From assembly GCA_005223185.1 (NCBI GenBank), contig NJBN01000001.1, forward strand, positions 245,210-309,209: a stretch of 64,000 nt of DNA. Direction: 5' to 3'. Position numbers and translations under genes: made by a program. This document shows, piece after piece, positions 9,394-18,126 of this stretch. Numbering within the stretch: the first letter of the stretch is position 1; every line of letters begins with the position of its first letter. Under the pieces are notes generated by a model. The model made no database searches. It had not been told where the DNA came from and saw only the letters and a program-made list of their open reading frames with translations. This DNA is from a candidate division LCP-89 bacterium B3_LCP. Lineage in GTDB: Bacteria > Electryoneota > B3-LCP.

Positions 9394-10063
9394 ATCCAGA
9401 CTAAAAGCGGTTCCTTTATTCGCCGATTTGGACGATGACAGCTTGGAAGACTTGGACGATCTGCTAACGGTCAAACGCTATAAAAAAAATAACTTGATTA
9501 TCTTTGAAGATGATCGCGGGCTGAATCTGTTCATAATTTACCGGGGGCGCGTTAAGATTTCCAGAATCAGTGAAGACGGCGGCGAAGTAATCTTGGCGAT
9601 ATTGGGCGAAGGTGAGTTCTTCGGGGAGCTTTCCGTAATAGACGGTCTTTCCAGATCCGCGACGGTTACAGCTCTCGATGAAGTGGAACTCCTGGTAATG
9701 AAAAGAGAGGAATTCTATGGCGCCCTGGAAACACATCCCCAGATATCTATTTTTCTGTTGAAAGAATTAGCCGGTAGGATCCGTAAATCGGATACCCAGA
9801 TAAAGAGCCTCTCCTTGAGGAATGCCAAAGGGAGAGTGGCGACAACGTTAATCCGTCTTGCAGAAGATATCGGGCGGATGAAAGCGGGACGGGTAATTAT
9901 CCCTGAATTACCGTTACAGCGAGACTTAGCTAACATTGCCGGCACCAGCCGTGAAACCATCAGCAGAGTAATAGCGGCTTTTGAAAAGGAGGGTCACTGT
10001 TATAAAAAGGAGAGTGCCTTAGTCTTCGACGATTTTGAACGATTTAAACATGAATATATGTGA
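9386..10063 (+). CDS. Crp/Fnr family transcriptional regulator
   Basis: ATG 9386 (GGAG at 9375-9378, 7 bases upstream) gives 225 residues. A cyclic-nucleotide-binding-type domain spans about 8-115 and includes GEFFGE (76-81) and the R90-S91 pair in GLSRSATVTA, the positions that bind the cyclic nucleotide phosphate in CRP. A long helix (about 115-145) leads into a winged HTH with LPLQRDLANIAGTSRETISR at 175-194. There is no FNR-type N-terminal cysteine cluster, so oxygen sensing by an iron-sulfur centre is unlikely. It overlaps the genes on both sides (8 and 14 bases), so it is made together with the MeaB-type GTPase and the acyl-CoA mutase and may control that operon. Confidence 0.93.
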   Translation: MGESRLKAVPLFADLDDDSLEDLDDLLTVKRYKKNNLIIFEDDRGLNLFIIYRGRVKISRISEDGGEVILAILGEGEFFGELSVIDGLSRSATVTALDEVELLVMKREEFYGALETHPQISIFLLKELAGRIRKSDTQIKSLSLRNAKGRVATTLIRLAEDIGRMKAGRVIIPELPLQRDLANIAGTSRETISRVIAAFEKEGHCYKKESALVFDDFERFKHEYM

Positions 10064-11006
10064 GGATATGGGACAATCGTCGTTGATAGACCGGTTTAGA
10101 GGGGGAGACGTTCGCGCATTAGCCAGGGTGATTACCAGTGTGGAGAATTCGGGCGGTTTGTTGCCGGCTGAATTAATGCCGATTTTCAATCGTACTGAAC
10201 GCGCTTTTCGAATCGGCATCACCGGTCCACCTGGAGCTGGTAAGAGCACGCTAACTGATGGATTGTGTGCGCTTTATCGTCGCGAAAGAAAAACCGTAGG
10301 TATCATTGCAGTTGATCCAACCAGCCCTTTCAGCGGTGGAGCTTTGCTGGGTGACCGGATAAGGATGAACCGCGCTGGTCTCGATCCCGGTGTTTACATT
10401 CGTTCCATGGCCACGCGCGGCAATCTTGGCGGTCTGGCTGAAGCAGCGCTGGACGCTGCGGATATATTGGACGCTTTTGGCAAGGATATCATTATTCTCG
10501 AAACCGTTGGTGTTGGTCAGTCTGAACTGGATATCGCTCGCGCCACTGATAGTACTATCGTGGTTCTGGTTCCGGAATCCGGAGATGGCGTTCAAGCCAT
10601 GAAGGCTGGACTGATGGAGATAGGTGACGTCTTCGTGCTGAATAAGGCTGATCGCCCCTCTGCTGAACGAGCTGCCGGAGAACTTAAAACGGCGCTCGAA
10701 CTCAAGTACCATGAGGATAGCTGGAACCCGCCGGTTATTCCCACAATAGCTAACAGAAGTGAAGGCGTTGGGGATTTATTGGATGCGCTTAAGCATCACT
10801 GGCGTACTCTGGCGGAATCGGGGTTATTGAAGGAGAAAAGACGAAACCGCCGCAGAGAACGGATAAGGCAACTGGTCAATGGTGAGTTGCGGCGCAGCAT
10901 GTGGAATGAAGATCGTCTTGAGCTTTTAGAGAAAAGGCTGGACGAGGGTGATAACCCCTTTAGCATTGCGGCTGAATTGAAAAAGGATTTTTTGAAGAAA
11001 AGGTAA
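10050..11006 (+). CDS. meaB: MeaB/ArgK-type G-protein chaperone of a B12-dependent acyl-CoA mutase
   Basis: A G3E-family P-loop GTPase of 318 residues (from ATG 10050). P-loop GPPGAGKST is at 59-67, followed by the [21 protein letters not shown] switch region typical of Mea[10 protein letters not shown], and the guanine-specific NKAD. MeaB proteins load adenosylcobalamin into the mutase and protect it against inactivation using GTP. The gene overlaps the Crp/Fnr gene by 14 bases and ends 7 bases before the mutase large subunit, which fits this role exactly. TTG 10035 and ATG 10068 are alternative starts; none has a clear Shine-Dalgarno site at good distance, so coupling from the upstream gene is likely. 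Confidence 0.94.
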   Translation: MNICEDMGQSSLIDRFRGGDVRALARVITSVENSGGLLPAELMPIFNRTERAFRIGITGPPGAGKSTLTDGLCALYRRERKTVGIIAVDPTSPFSGGALLGDRIRMNRAGLDPGVYIRSMATRGNLGGLAEAALDAADILDAFGKDIIILETVGVGQSELDIARATDSTIVVLVPESGDGVQAMKAGLMEIGDVFVLNKADRPSAERAAGELKTALELKYHEDSWNPPVIPTIANRSEGVGDLLDALKHHWRTLAESGLLKEKRRNRRRERIRQLVNGELRRSMWNEDRLELLEKRLDEGDNPFSIAAELKKDFLKKR

Positions 11007-11013
11007 TGCCATC

Positions 11014-12678
11014 ATGTCTGATGATAAAGATTCAGTGAAGAAAGCCAAACACCACTGGCAAAAAGAAACCGCCAAAGGATCGAAGAACCGCCTGAAGCGC
11101 TACATGACCACCTCCAGTGAGGATATCCCCATGCTGGTGACTCCGGACGACCTGCCTGAGTTCGATTATATGGACAAGCTGGGATTCCCGGGGGAATACC
11201 CGTTCACACGAGGCATTCACAGTAACATGTACCGGGGTCGCTTGTGGACTATGCGCATGTTTTCCGGTCACGGTTCTCCTGAGGATACCAACGAACGGTA
11301 CAAGTTCCTGCTGAAGAAAGGTCAGACGGGGCTTTCCGTTGCGTTTGATCTCCCCACGCTCATGGGTCGCGACAGTGATGACCCCTGGGCTGAAGGTGAA
11401 GTGGGAAAATGCGGTGTGGCGGTGTGCTCGCTGAGGGATATGGAAGCTCTGTTCGATGGCATTTCGCTGGAGAAGGTTTCCACTTCTATGACCATAAACA
11501 GCCCTGCAGCGATTCTCTGGGCTTTTTACATCGCTGCCGCGGAAAAGCAGGGCGCTAAGCGCGAAAACCTGCGCGGAACCATTCAAAATGACATACTGAA
11601 GGAGTATATAGCTCAGAAGGAATTCATCTTCCCGCCCGGACCTTCCCTGCGTTTGATAGTGGATACCATCGAATTCGGTACTAATGAGTTGCCGCAGTGG
11701 AATACCATCTCTATCTCCGGTTATCACATAAGGGAGGCGGGAGCAACTGCGGCTCAGGAACTGGCGTTTACCTTGAAGGATGGATTCACCTACATTGAAG
11801 CCGCCCTGGAACGAGGTCTGGAGATAGATGAATTTGCGCCCAGACTATCCCTCTTTTTCGATTCACACCTGGATTTCTTCGAAGAGATAGCCAAGTTCCG
11901 GGCAGCGAGACGGATCTGGGGAAAGCAACTCAAAGAGAAATACAAAGCGAAGAATCCGAGATCCTGGCTGTGCCGTTTCCACACGCAAACAGCCGGTTGT
12001 TCGCTGACGGCTCAGCAACCGGAGAACAACTTGGTACGCACGGCATTTCAAGCGATGGCTGCGGTATTGGGGGGGACGCAATCGCTGCATACCAATTCCA
12101 TGGATGAGACCTGGGCGCTTCCTTCGGCAAAGGCCGCCAAGTTAGCGCTTCGAACTCAGCAGGTTCTAGCTGAGGAGACCGGTGTCGCCAACCCAATCGA
12201 TCCTTTGGGCGGCAGCTACTTTGTGGAATGGCTAACCGACATAATTCAGGAAATGGCAGAGGAGTACTTTGACCGTATTGATGACATAGGTGGTATGGTT
12301 CCTGCTATTGAAAACGGTTTCCCACAGAAAGAAATCGCTGCTGCAGCTTACCGGTATCAGCAGGAAATAGATAAGCGGGAACGACTGATTGTCGGTGTTA
12401 ATGAATACGTTGACGAGGATGAGAAGCTGGAAATCCCCATCCTGAAGATAACCGAGGAGATGGTCAACCGGCAGGTAGGGAACCTGAAAGAGCTGCGCAA
12501 ACGGAGGGATTCTGCTGAAGTTAAAGAGAAACTGATCGCTCTGCGAGAAGCCGCCGAAGGTACAGATAACCTGATGCCCCACTTCATAGATTGCGCCCAT
12601 GCTTACTGTACATTAGGTGAGATGGTGGGGGTTTTAAAGGAGGTATTCAGCGAATATACTGAACCAGCGTTTTTTTAG
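11014..12678 (+). CDS. B12-dependent acyl-CoA mutase large subunit, isobutyryl-CoA-mutase-like
   Basis: The 554-aa protein is the TIM-barrel catalytic subunit of the methylmalonyl-CoA mutase family, without the C-terminal B12 domain; that domain is encoded separately at 22259-22669. Conserved segments include PFTRG (63-67), [19 protein letters not shown] (106-124), [16 protein letters not shown] (188-203), SISGYH with H238, and RFHTQTAG. The two residues that hold the free carboxylate of methylmalonyl-CoA (Tyr89 and Arg207 in the Propionibacterium enzyme) align with F83 and Q201 here, the pair known from isobutyryl-CoA mutase. Ala110 differs from the Asp of 2-hydroxyisobutyryl-CoA mutase. I infer interconversion of isobutyryl-CoA and butyryl-CoA, or another substrate without a free carboxylate. 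Automatic annotation would probably say methylmalonyl-CoA mutase. Confidence 0.88.
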   Translation: MSDDKDSVKKAKHHWQKETAKGSKNRLKRYMTTSSEDIPMLVTPDDLPEFDYMDKLGFPGEYPFTRGIHSNMYRGRLWTMRMFSGHGSPEDTNERYKFLLKKGQTGLSVAFDLPTLMGRDSDDPWAEGEVGKCGVAVCSLRDMEALFDGISLEKVSTSMTINSPAAILWAFYIAAAEKQGAKRENLRGTIQNDILKEYIAQKEFIFPPGPSLRLIVDTIEFGTNELPQWNTISISGYHIREAGATAAQELAFTLKDGFTYIEAALERGLEIDEFAPRLSLFFDSHLDFFEEIAKFRAARRIWGKQLKEKYKAKNPRSWLCRFHTQTAGCSLTAQQPENNLVRTAFQAMAAVLGGTQSLHTNSMDETWALPSAKAAKLALRTQQVLAEETGVANPIDPLGGSYFVEWLTDIIQEMAEEYFDRIDDIGGMVPAIENGFPQKEIAAAAYRYQQEIDKRERLIVGVNEYVDEDEKLEIPILKITEEMVNRQVGNLKELRKRRDSAEVKEKLIALREAAEGTDNLMPHFIDCAHAYCTLGEMVGVLKEVFSEYTEPAFF

Positions 12679-12791
12679 AGGAGGAGCATATCTACGACAA
12701 TTCCATGTATGGGGACGAGTGACTACGTTGGCCGATGGTTGAATGGAATTAGGATTGGTACAGGACACACAAAAAGTAAGGCATCATTTTG

Positions 12792-14717
12792 ATGGATAAA
12801 CCAATTAGAAAAATAGGGCAAAGTGAATTTGTTATAGGATTTATTTTACTCGTTTGTTTGGGTATGTCGGTGCAATTATGGGCTGCCTCCCAGTGGGCAG
12901 GAAATTTCGACAGTGACGAGGCTATTCATGGATTATTAGCTCATCATATCCTGGAGGGAAAGCTTCCAATTTACTTTTTGGGGCAAGGATACTTGGGGTG
13001 TATTGAATCATATATTGCCGCAAGTCTTATGAAGGTATTAGGTACAGGGGTTTTTACAATTCGGATTAGCAGCCTAGCTCTATTCTGTATCTTTTTAATT
13101 TTACATGGATTTGTGGTATACAAATTCTGGGGAAGCCGCACAGCTTTGATTAGTTTATTTCTGCTAGCACTACCTTCATGGCAAATCTTATGGTGGACCT
13201 TTCGACCAACGAGCGGTTTATGTCCTCTTTTCGTTTTTGGTACATCTGCCCTACTATTATCGCACAATAAAATATTCAATGGAAAATACCGAAGAGTTCG
13301 CATTTTCTTAATAGGAATCATTTTTGGCCTGGGAGTTTGGATCCATCCTATGATAGTATATTATATTTTACCTATTGGTACCTTTTATTGGTTACAAATG
13401 CCAGAATGGTCAATACTCCGGAAGCGATTAGCCGAATTCATATCGGCTAAGATTAACTTTTCACCAAACACTTTATTTTTCGGTTTGAGCCTATTCGCAT
13501 TTTTATTGATAGTGGTGACCTTTTTTACAAGTGGATGTAAACCACAAGATTTATTCGTAAAATTGAGGATTCTAACACTAATAATTCTCTTCGGATTAAT
13601 ATCTACAACGGTCCTCTTACTATTTTTCAACAGTAAACGTCGTAAGCAGTTGATCGGTAGTAGCACCCTTTTAATGAGTGGTCTCACTCTTGGTAATTTC
13701 CCCTTGTGGGGGGCTTGGTTCTTCTTGGGGGTGGTCCACAGCCCCCGCACTGTATCTTCTTGCCCAATACAGATTCTTGACCGTGCAAATGCTGTTTTTG
13801 GAGAGATTCTACCCTCAATGTGGGGATTGCCTTTTTTCTCGGAAACGTTCTATTTAGATGTTATACACAGTTCGGTTTGGAGTAAACCACTTGTGAATAT
13901 CGTTTTTTGGATGATTGTCTTGGTTAATCTTGTATTCTTCTTAGGTTGGTTTTTCTGGTCTGAGAGAAAGTTGTTATGGTCTTTGGCCACTATGTCACCT
14001 CTGCCTAAAGCGTCTCAAGGAGCTGCAATATTTAGCCTATTATTTGGTGTACCCTTAATCGTAGCACTCCTGGCGGGTAATACGGATATAGGTATCTCTG
14101 CGATGCGATATGTAGTTGTTTCCTGGCAAGCAGGTTCAGCCATTTTGGCTATCTCTATGTCGCACGTGTTTAATTCTTCTAAGATACTTGCTCGAATGCT
14201 TATTGGAATTTGGGCAATACAAATCATTTTTGGAAATCTGTTTTATGTTGGTAATATCTGGAGCCAACAAAAGGATTGGAATTCACATATGACCATTTCT
14301 GCTCTCGAAGAATTCTTTAATGAAAACCAAGTCGAGGGAGGATACGCTGATTATTGGATTTCCTACAGGGTTAATTTCCTCACTGAAGAGAGGATCATCA
14401 TAGCACCCTATAATGGTGTTGATCGGTATAGACCATATACGAACAAAGTCCGTGAGCTTCCCCTGCAGGCTTTTATTTTTCATGTTGATTCAATATCAAC
14501 TAATACATCAGAGGTGGAAGCTATGATAGATTATATGAATACCGACTTCGGTTTTGGTGTTGCCAAGACGGAAATCATTGCGAAATTGCCAGACATGTCA
14601 TTTATAAAGCGTCAACAGGTTTCCCATTGGGATGTCTGGCTATTCAGTGCAGAGGGCGGGAAGAATGAATCTAATTATACAGGTAAGGAGAATTCATCGC
14701 CTCGAGATTATCCATAG
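12792..14717 (+). CDS. Polytopic GT-C-type membrane glycosyltransferase (GT39/ArnT-like)
   Basis: A protein of about 641 residues with some 10-12 predicted membrane helices in the first 460 residues, followed by a soluble domain of about 150 residues. The first extracytoplasmic loop carries FDSDEAIHGLLAHHILEGK, the acidic DE-type motif seen in GT39/ArnT-like enzymes that use polyprenyl-phosphate sugars. It probably glycosylates a lipid, glycan or protein on the outer side of the cytoplasmic membrane. ATG 12792 is preferred over the adjacent TTG 12789. Base composition is clearly AT-richer than the mutase gene before it. Donor and acceptor are unknown. Confidence 0.75.
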   Translation: MDKPIRKIGQSEFVIGFILLVCLGMSVQLWAASQWAGNFDSDEAIHGLLAHHILEGKLPIYFLGQGYLGCIESYIAASLMKVLGTGVFTIRISSLALFCIFLILHGFVVYKFWGSRTALISLFLLALPSWQILWWTFRPTSGLCPLFVFGTSALLLSHNKIFNGKYRRVRIFLIGIIFGLGVWIHPMIVYYILPIGTFYWLQMPEWSILRKRLAEFISAKINFSPNTLFFGLSLFAFLLIVVTFFTSGCKPQDLFVKLRILTLIILFGLISTTVLLLFFNSKRRKQLIGSSTLLMSGLTLGNFPLWGAWFFLGVVHSPRTVSSCPIQILDRANAVFGEILPSMWGLPFFSETFYLDVIHSSVWSKPLVNIVFWMIVLVNLVFFLGWFFWSERKLLWSLATMSPLPKASQGAAIFSLLFGVPLIVALLAGNTDIGISAMRYVVVSWQAGSAILAISMSHVFNSSKILARMLIGIWAIQIIFGNLFYVGNIWSQQKDWNSHMTISALEEFFNENQVEGGYADYWISYRVNFLTEERIIIAPYNGVDRYRPYTNKVRELPLQAFIFHVDSISTNTSEVEAMIDYMNTDFGFGVAKTEIIAKLPDMSFIKRQQVSHWDVWLFSAEGGKNESNYTGKENSSPRDYP

Positions 14718-14843
14718 TCTGGGAATTCCTATATCGTTGTTGTCAATCTGGTAAATATTTGATGTAAACAGGGAACATACTCATATTTGAGATTTTTCAT
14801 GGAAATTCGTTACTTCAGTCTAACCATGTAATCTACTTCGCAA

Positions 14844-16445
14844 ATGAAAGATTTTCTTCGAAATTATCGAACTGCACCTTGGCCGAAATTGGAGATACCG
14901 CCCATGAGGCGGGGTCATATATATCTCTTTGTCGCTTATGTGGCTGCACTTATTGCACTTGGCTGGCTCATCTGGTTTTCAGGAAGTATTCAAGCGGAAA
15001 ACTTCCTAGCTCTCGGATTGGCCATCCCGATAGCATTTCTTCTAAAGAGTCGATTTGTTACACTTCTAGGACTACTAAGCTTCCAAGTTGTGCTTGCATT
15101 TATATTTATGGGGAATTCTGATTATGCTCTATTTTTTGTAGTAGGTCTTTTAGGCGCCATAATTGCTTTTGAAAGCCCCATTATTATGTATATGATTTTG
15201 GTTTTGGCGGTTTGGTTTGATAAGTCACTTTTCGCCGTTGGTCACCCTTTACGAATGGAATTCATAATTGGGTCAGGTCTCCTTGCTGGCTGGGTATTTA
15301 AGTCCTTATTGAGTAAATCCAGCAGGGTGGTTAAGGCGTCATTCCCTGAGTTTACTATAACTGTCATTTTATTCTTATGGGTGCTTATAGGATACATATT
15401 CTGGTGTTATGAGATATATCCTGCTGGCTGGGCGCAACTTAAATTTATCATTATTGGAACACTATTTTTCATAATTACACCACTTGTAATAAATAATGAG
15501 AAGTATCTTGATATCGCGGTACTTACATGGATAGGCGCTGCACTGCTTGCAGCAGGTGCTACGGTATACGCTATCAATGCAGGTATCGGTGGTGGAACGG
15601 ATACAGGAAGTGAGAGTGGCTTAGAAATGATGGCATTTACCTATAAGAACAGTACCGCCACCTATATCAGTTATTCATTCTTCTTGGCTCTCGCCTACTA
15701 TCATTGGTCAAAAAGACGATTATCAAAGATTATTCTGGCCACAATATTGTTGGCCTTTTTGAGTATAGTATTTTATCTGAGTTCCAAAATGACTCTGATT
15801 TGCATGGTGGTTGGCTCGGCACTGTTTTACATCGTGGATGGTATCAAGAATCCAAACAAGGTGAATGCTATAAGAATATTAAGTCGTTTATTTTTATTCA
15901 TATTGATTCCTGTTGCTGTAATTACTGTGATTATTTATTCAGGTATTTCCGGTATCATGGGCCCATTTGCACAAGTATTGACTGACCCATTGAATGTTGG
16001 TTCAATGCAGTTCCGTCTGCAAACCTGGGATATTTGTAAAGACATTATTTTAACGGAGAATCATCTAGTAAGAGGATTGGGTTTAGCAGCATTTTGGCTC
16101 TTGGGAGGCGACTATGGGTTTTTAATCGCCAATTATCAGGAGGATATTGCCATATTCCATCCGCACGGTCTATACCTCGATATCATTTTGCACTTTGGGT
16201 TTGTCGGTTTGATTTTATTCTTATGGCTAATTTTAAAAAATTCTCATACTCTTTGGAAGTGCTACCTAAGCTTTACATCACACAAATATAGCTATCTTTG
16301 CTTTGGCTTTCTTTGGGGATTGTTCGCAACATATTTAAATTGGCTGATTGATGGTGCGTTTTATAGCAATGTCGATTGGTGGATGTACCTCGGACTTGCA
16401 GTTGCTGCGATTAATGTCGGCAAAACATCGAACGCTCTGAAATGA
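14844..16445 (+). CDS. O-antigen ligase/polymerase (Wzy/WaaL-like) membrane protein
   Basis: The 533-aa protein has about 12 hydrophobic segments. Near the C-terminus it has the Wzy_C-type large loop: FRLQTWDICKDIILTENHLV...G (about 385-410) and, before the final helices, the HPHGLYLDIILHFGFVGL stretch (about 435-455) that corresponds to the H.H..YL.....G..G motif of O-antigen ligases/polymerases. Such proteins polymerise or ligate polyprenyl-linked glycan repeats in the periplasm. It sits among GT-C transferases, which fits assembly of a surface polysaccharide. No ribosome-binding site is obvious at ATG 14844. Confidence 0.82.
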   Translation: MKDFLRNYRTAPWPKLEIPPMRRGHIYLFVAYVAALIALGWLIWFSGSIQAENFLALGLAIPIAFLLKSRFVTLLGLLSFQVVLAFIFMGNSDYALFFVVGLLGAIIAFESPIIMYMILVLAVWFDKSLFAVGHPLRMEFIIGSGLLAGWVFKSLLSKSSRVVKASFPEFTITVILFLWVLIGYIFWCYEIYPAGWAQLKFIIIGTLFFIITPLVINNEKYLDIAVLTWIGAALLAAGATVYAINAGIGGGTDTGSESGLEMMAFTYKNSTATYISYSFFLALAYYHWSKRRLSKIILATILLAFLSIVFYLSSKMTLICMVVGSALFYIVDGIKNPNKVNAIRILSRLFLFILIPVAVITVIIYSGISGIMGPFAQVLTDPLNVGSMQFRLQTWDICKDIILTENHLVRGLGLAAFWLLGGDYGFLIANYQEDIAIFHPHGLYLDIILHFGFVGLILFLWLILKNSHTLWKCYLSFTSHKYSYLCFGFLWGLFATYLNWLIDGAFYSNVDWWMYLGLAVAAINVGKTSNALK

Positions 16446-16506
16446 CGGTAAAACTATCTTCAGGAACACTTCTCTTCAATCTCTTTGCGTAGCTGAAAAA
16501 TGATCT

Positions 16507-18072
16507 ATGATGGTTCAGGATGGAATGACGGTATCTCGAAGGTGGTCTTCAATTGCAATTAAATACAACAAGAAAAACGCATTATCTACCTTGGTATTCT
16601 CGGTGAATGAAAAGTTCAAAGGGGGTGTCTTCCCTGGCAACGCTTTAAATTGGTGGCATTTAACGCGCTACTCAATTACAGGATTCATCTTACTTTCTAC
16701 TCTCATGCCTTTGACGAATAGCGTATTACATGCACGGCCCAGCATCCCCAGTGATCCGCTGTTCGTCTCATTAGCTGTCATTTTAATCTTATATATATTG
16801 TCCATTCTGGCATTATTTGCCTTTTTTCGTAGGAACGCCAAAGTTAAAAAGTTGGTTGTGAACAACATCGTTTTAATCGCTGCGACATTCATTGTCCTGA
16901 GCGGTCTAAAACTGGCAGATTTCGTTTTGGGGATGGTCATTAAGGAGAGAGATTTTATCTTCACACCTAACACCACCGCGCTTTATGATACACCCGAATT
17001 TTCATATACGGCAAGTATAAATTATTTAGGCTTTAGGGGGCCTGATCCCGATTTAAAAAAAGATAGCAAGACCTACAAAATCCTCATGCTTGGTGATTCC
17101 TTCACATTCGGCTGGGGGCTGGAATTTGAAGATACCTGGCCATGGGTAGCACAGAATATGCTAAATGAAAAGGGTCACAATGTGAGGATATACAATTTAG
17201 GCGGGCCTGGACACCACCCCATGCACTATTTTTATACCGCAAAAAGAACTCTTCCTCATTTGAAGCCTGACCTGGTTATCGTAAACATTCTCCAGGGGAA
17301 TGATCTTTATCAGATCGCCCCAAAACGTTTTATGCAATCTCGGCTATTGAAAGGAGACGACCGCACAGCCTCAAGGCTTGAACAGCTCACAAAGTATTTT
17401 AAAAAGCTCTATCCTTTCGTTGGGTATATTCTACTTAGTGAAGGTATATTTGGCAACCAGGATATTGAAGTAGGCATTACACCGCAATGGCAGGAACAAG
17501 GCAGACAGATTTTTGATTTGTTTACCATAGAAGCAGAAAATCGCTTCTACCAAATAGACGAGCGAATTCAAAGGATGTTTTTTGACGGGCAATTGAACCC
17601 GAAGTTCGTTTACGATGCCGTTCTTGTACCAGATCGCTTTTTATATCATGAGAATACTAATGCTCGAGAGACTCAAAGGGCTATTGACCAGGCGTCAAAC
17701 TATTTGAGAGACATTAAGGGGATAGCCCAAGAATACGACTGCGAGGTTATCGTCAGCATAGTTCCTTATCCTCCTTTTATCAGCCCAACCAGCTCGAAAA
17801 ACATGCAATTAATGGGCTATATTTTGAACGAGAACCTGTTAACTTCGCAGGCTTCGGTGGAAGCTGTTCTCCTCGCTGCTGAGAACGCGGGTATAGAGTG
17901 TATTTCTGCTGTGGACCGTTTTCGGTCGATAGAAGAGGATAATCTGTATTATGACTTTGATTGCCATCTTAATGAGGCTGGAGCTTTAGAATACGCAACG
18001 TTTATCGCTGAGTCGATTGAGGGTAGAATTACAGATTCTGAAATCGACATTGCTGATCAACGACAGGAATGA
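16507..18072 (+). CDS. Membrane-anchored SGNH/GDSL-hydrolase-like protein
   Basis: This 521-aa protein has three N-terminal membrane helices (about 50-75, 80-105, 118-142) followed by an SGNH domain. Block I is LGDSFTFGWG with catalytic Ser198, the Asn block is LQGND (about 265), and the C-terminal block is D485-C-H487-L-N. Proteins of this type commonly add or remove O-acetyl groups on exported polysaccharides, with the SGNH domain in the periplasm. Its place between a Wzy-like protein and a GT-C transferase fits glycan decoration. ATG 16510 and 16525 are alternative starts. Substrate not predictable. Confidence 0.78.
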   Translation: MMVQDGMTVSRRWSSIAIKYNKKNALSTLVFSVNEKFKGGVFPGNALNWWHLTRYSITGFILLSTLMPLTNSVLHARPSIPSDPLFVSLAVILILYILSILALFAFFRRNAKVKKLVVNNIVLIAATFIVLSGLKLADFVLGMVIKERDFIFTPNTTALYDTPEFSYTASINYLGFRGPDPDLKKDSKTYKILMLGDSFTFGWGLEFEDTWPWVAQNMLNEKGHNVRIYNLGGPGHHPMHYFYTAKRTLPHLKPDLVIVNILQGNDLYQIAPKRFMQSRLLKGDDRTASRLEQLTKYFKKLYPFVGYILLSEGIFGNQDIEVGITPQWQEQGRQIFDLFTIEAENRFYQIDERIQRMFFDGQLNPKFVYDAVLVPDRFLYHENTNARETQRAIDQASNYLRDIKGIAQEYDCEVIVSIVPYPPFISPTSSKNMQLMGYILNENLLTSQASVEAVLLAAENAGIECISAVDRFRSIEEDNLYYDFDCHLNEAGALEYATFIAESIEGRITDSEIDIADQRQE

Positions 18073-18126
18073 AAGATATTTGGCCGATAGTTTCAACTAA
18101 AATAAAATTATCCCCTCACCACCGAA

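Noticed and set aside
11032..11727. 231-aa open frame antisense to the mutase large subunit
   Set aside because: It lies fully opposite a highly conserved gene, has no good ribosome-binding site and encodes no recognisable protein; long antisense frames are expected in GC-balanced conserved genes.
12679..12791. Insertion-sequence or integrase remnant at the left border of the glycan island
   Set aside because: No inverted repeat, target duplication or transposase fragment is visible in this gap or at 22138-22258.
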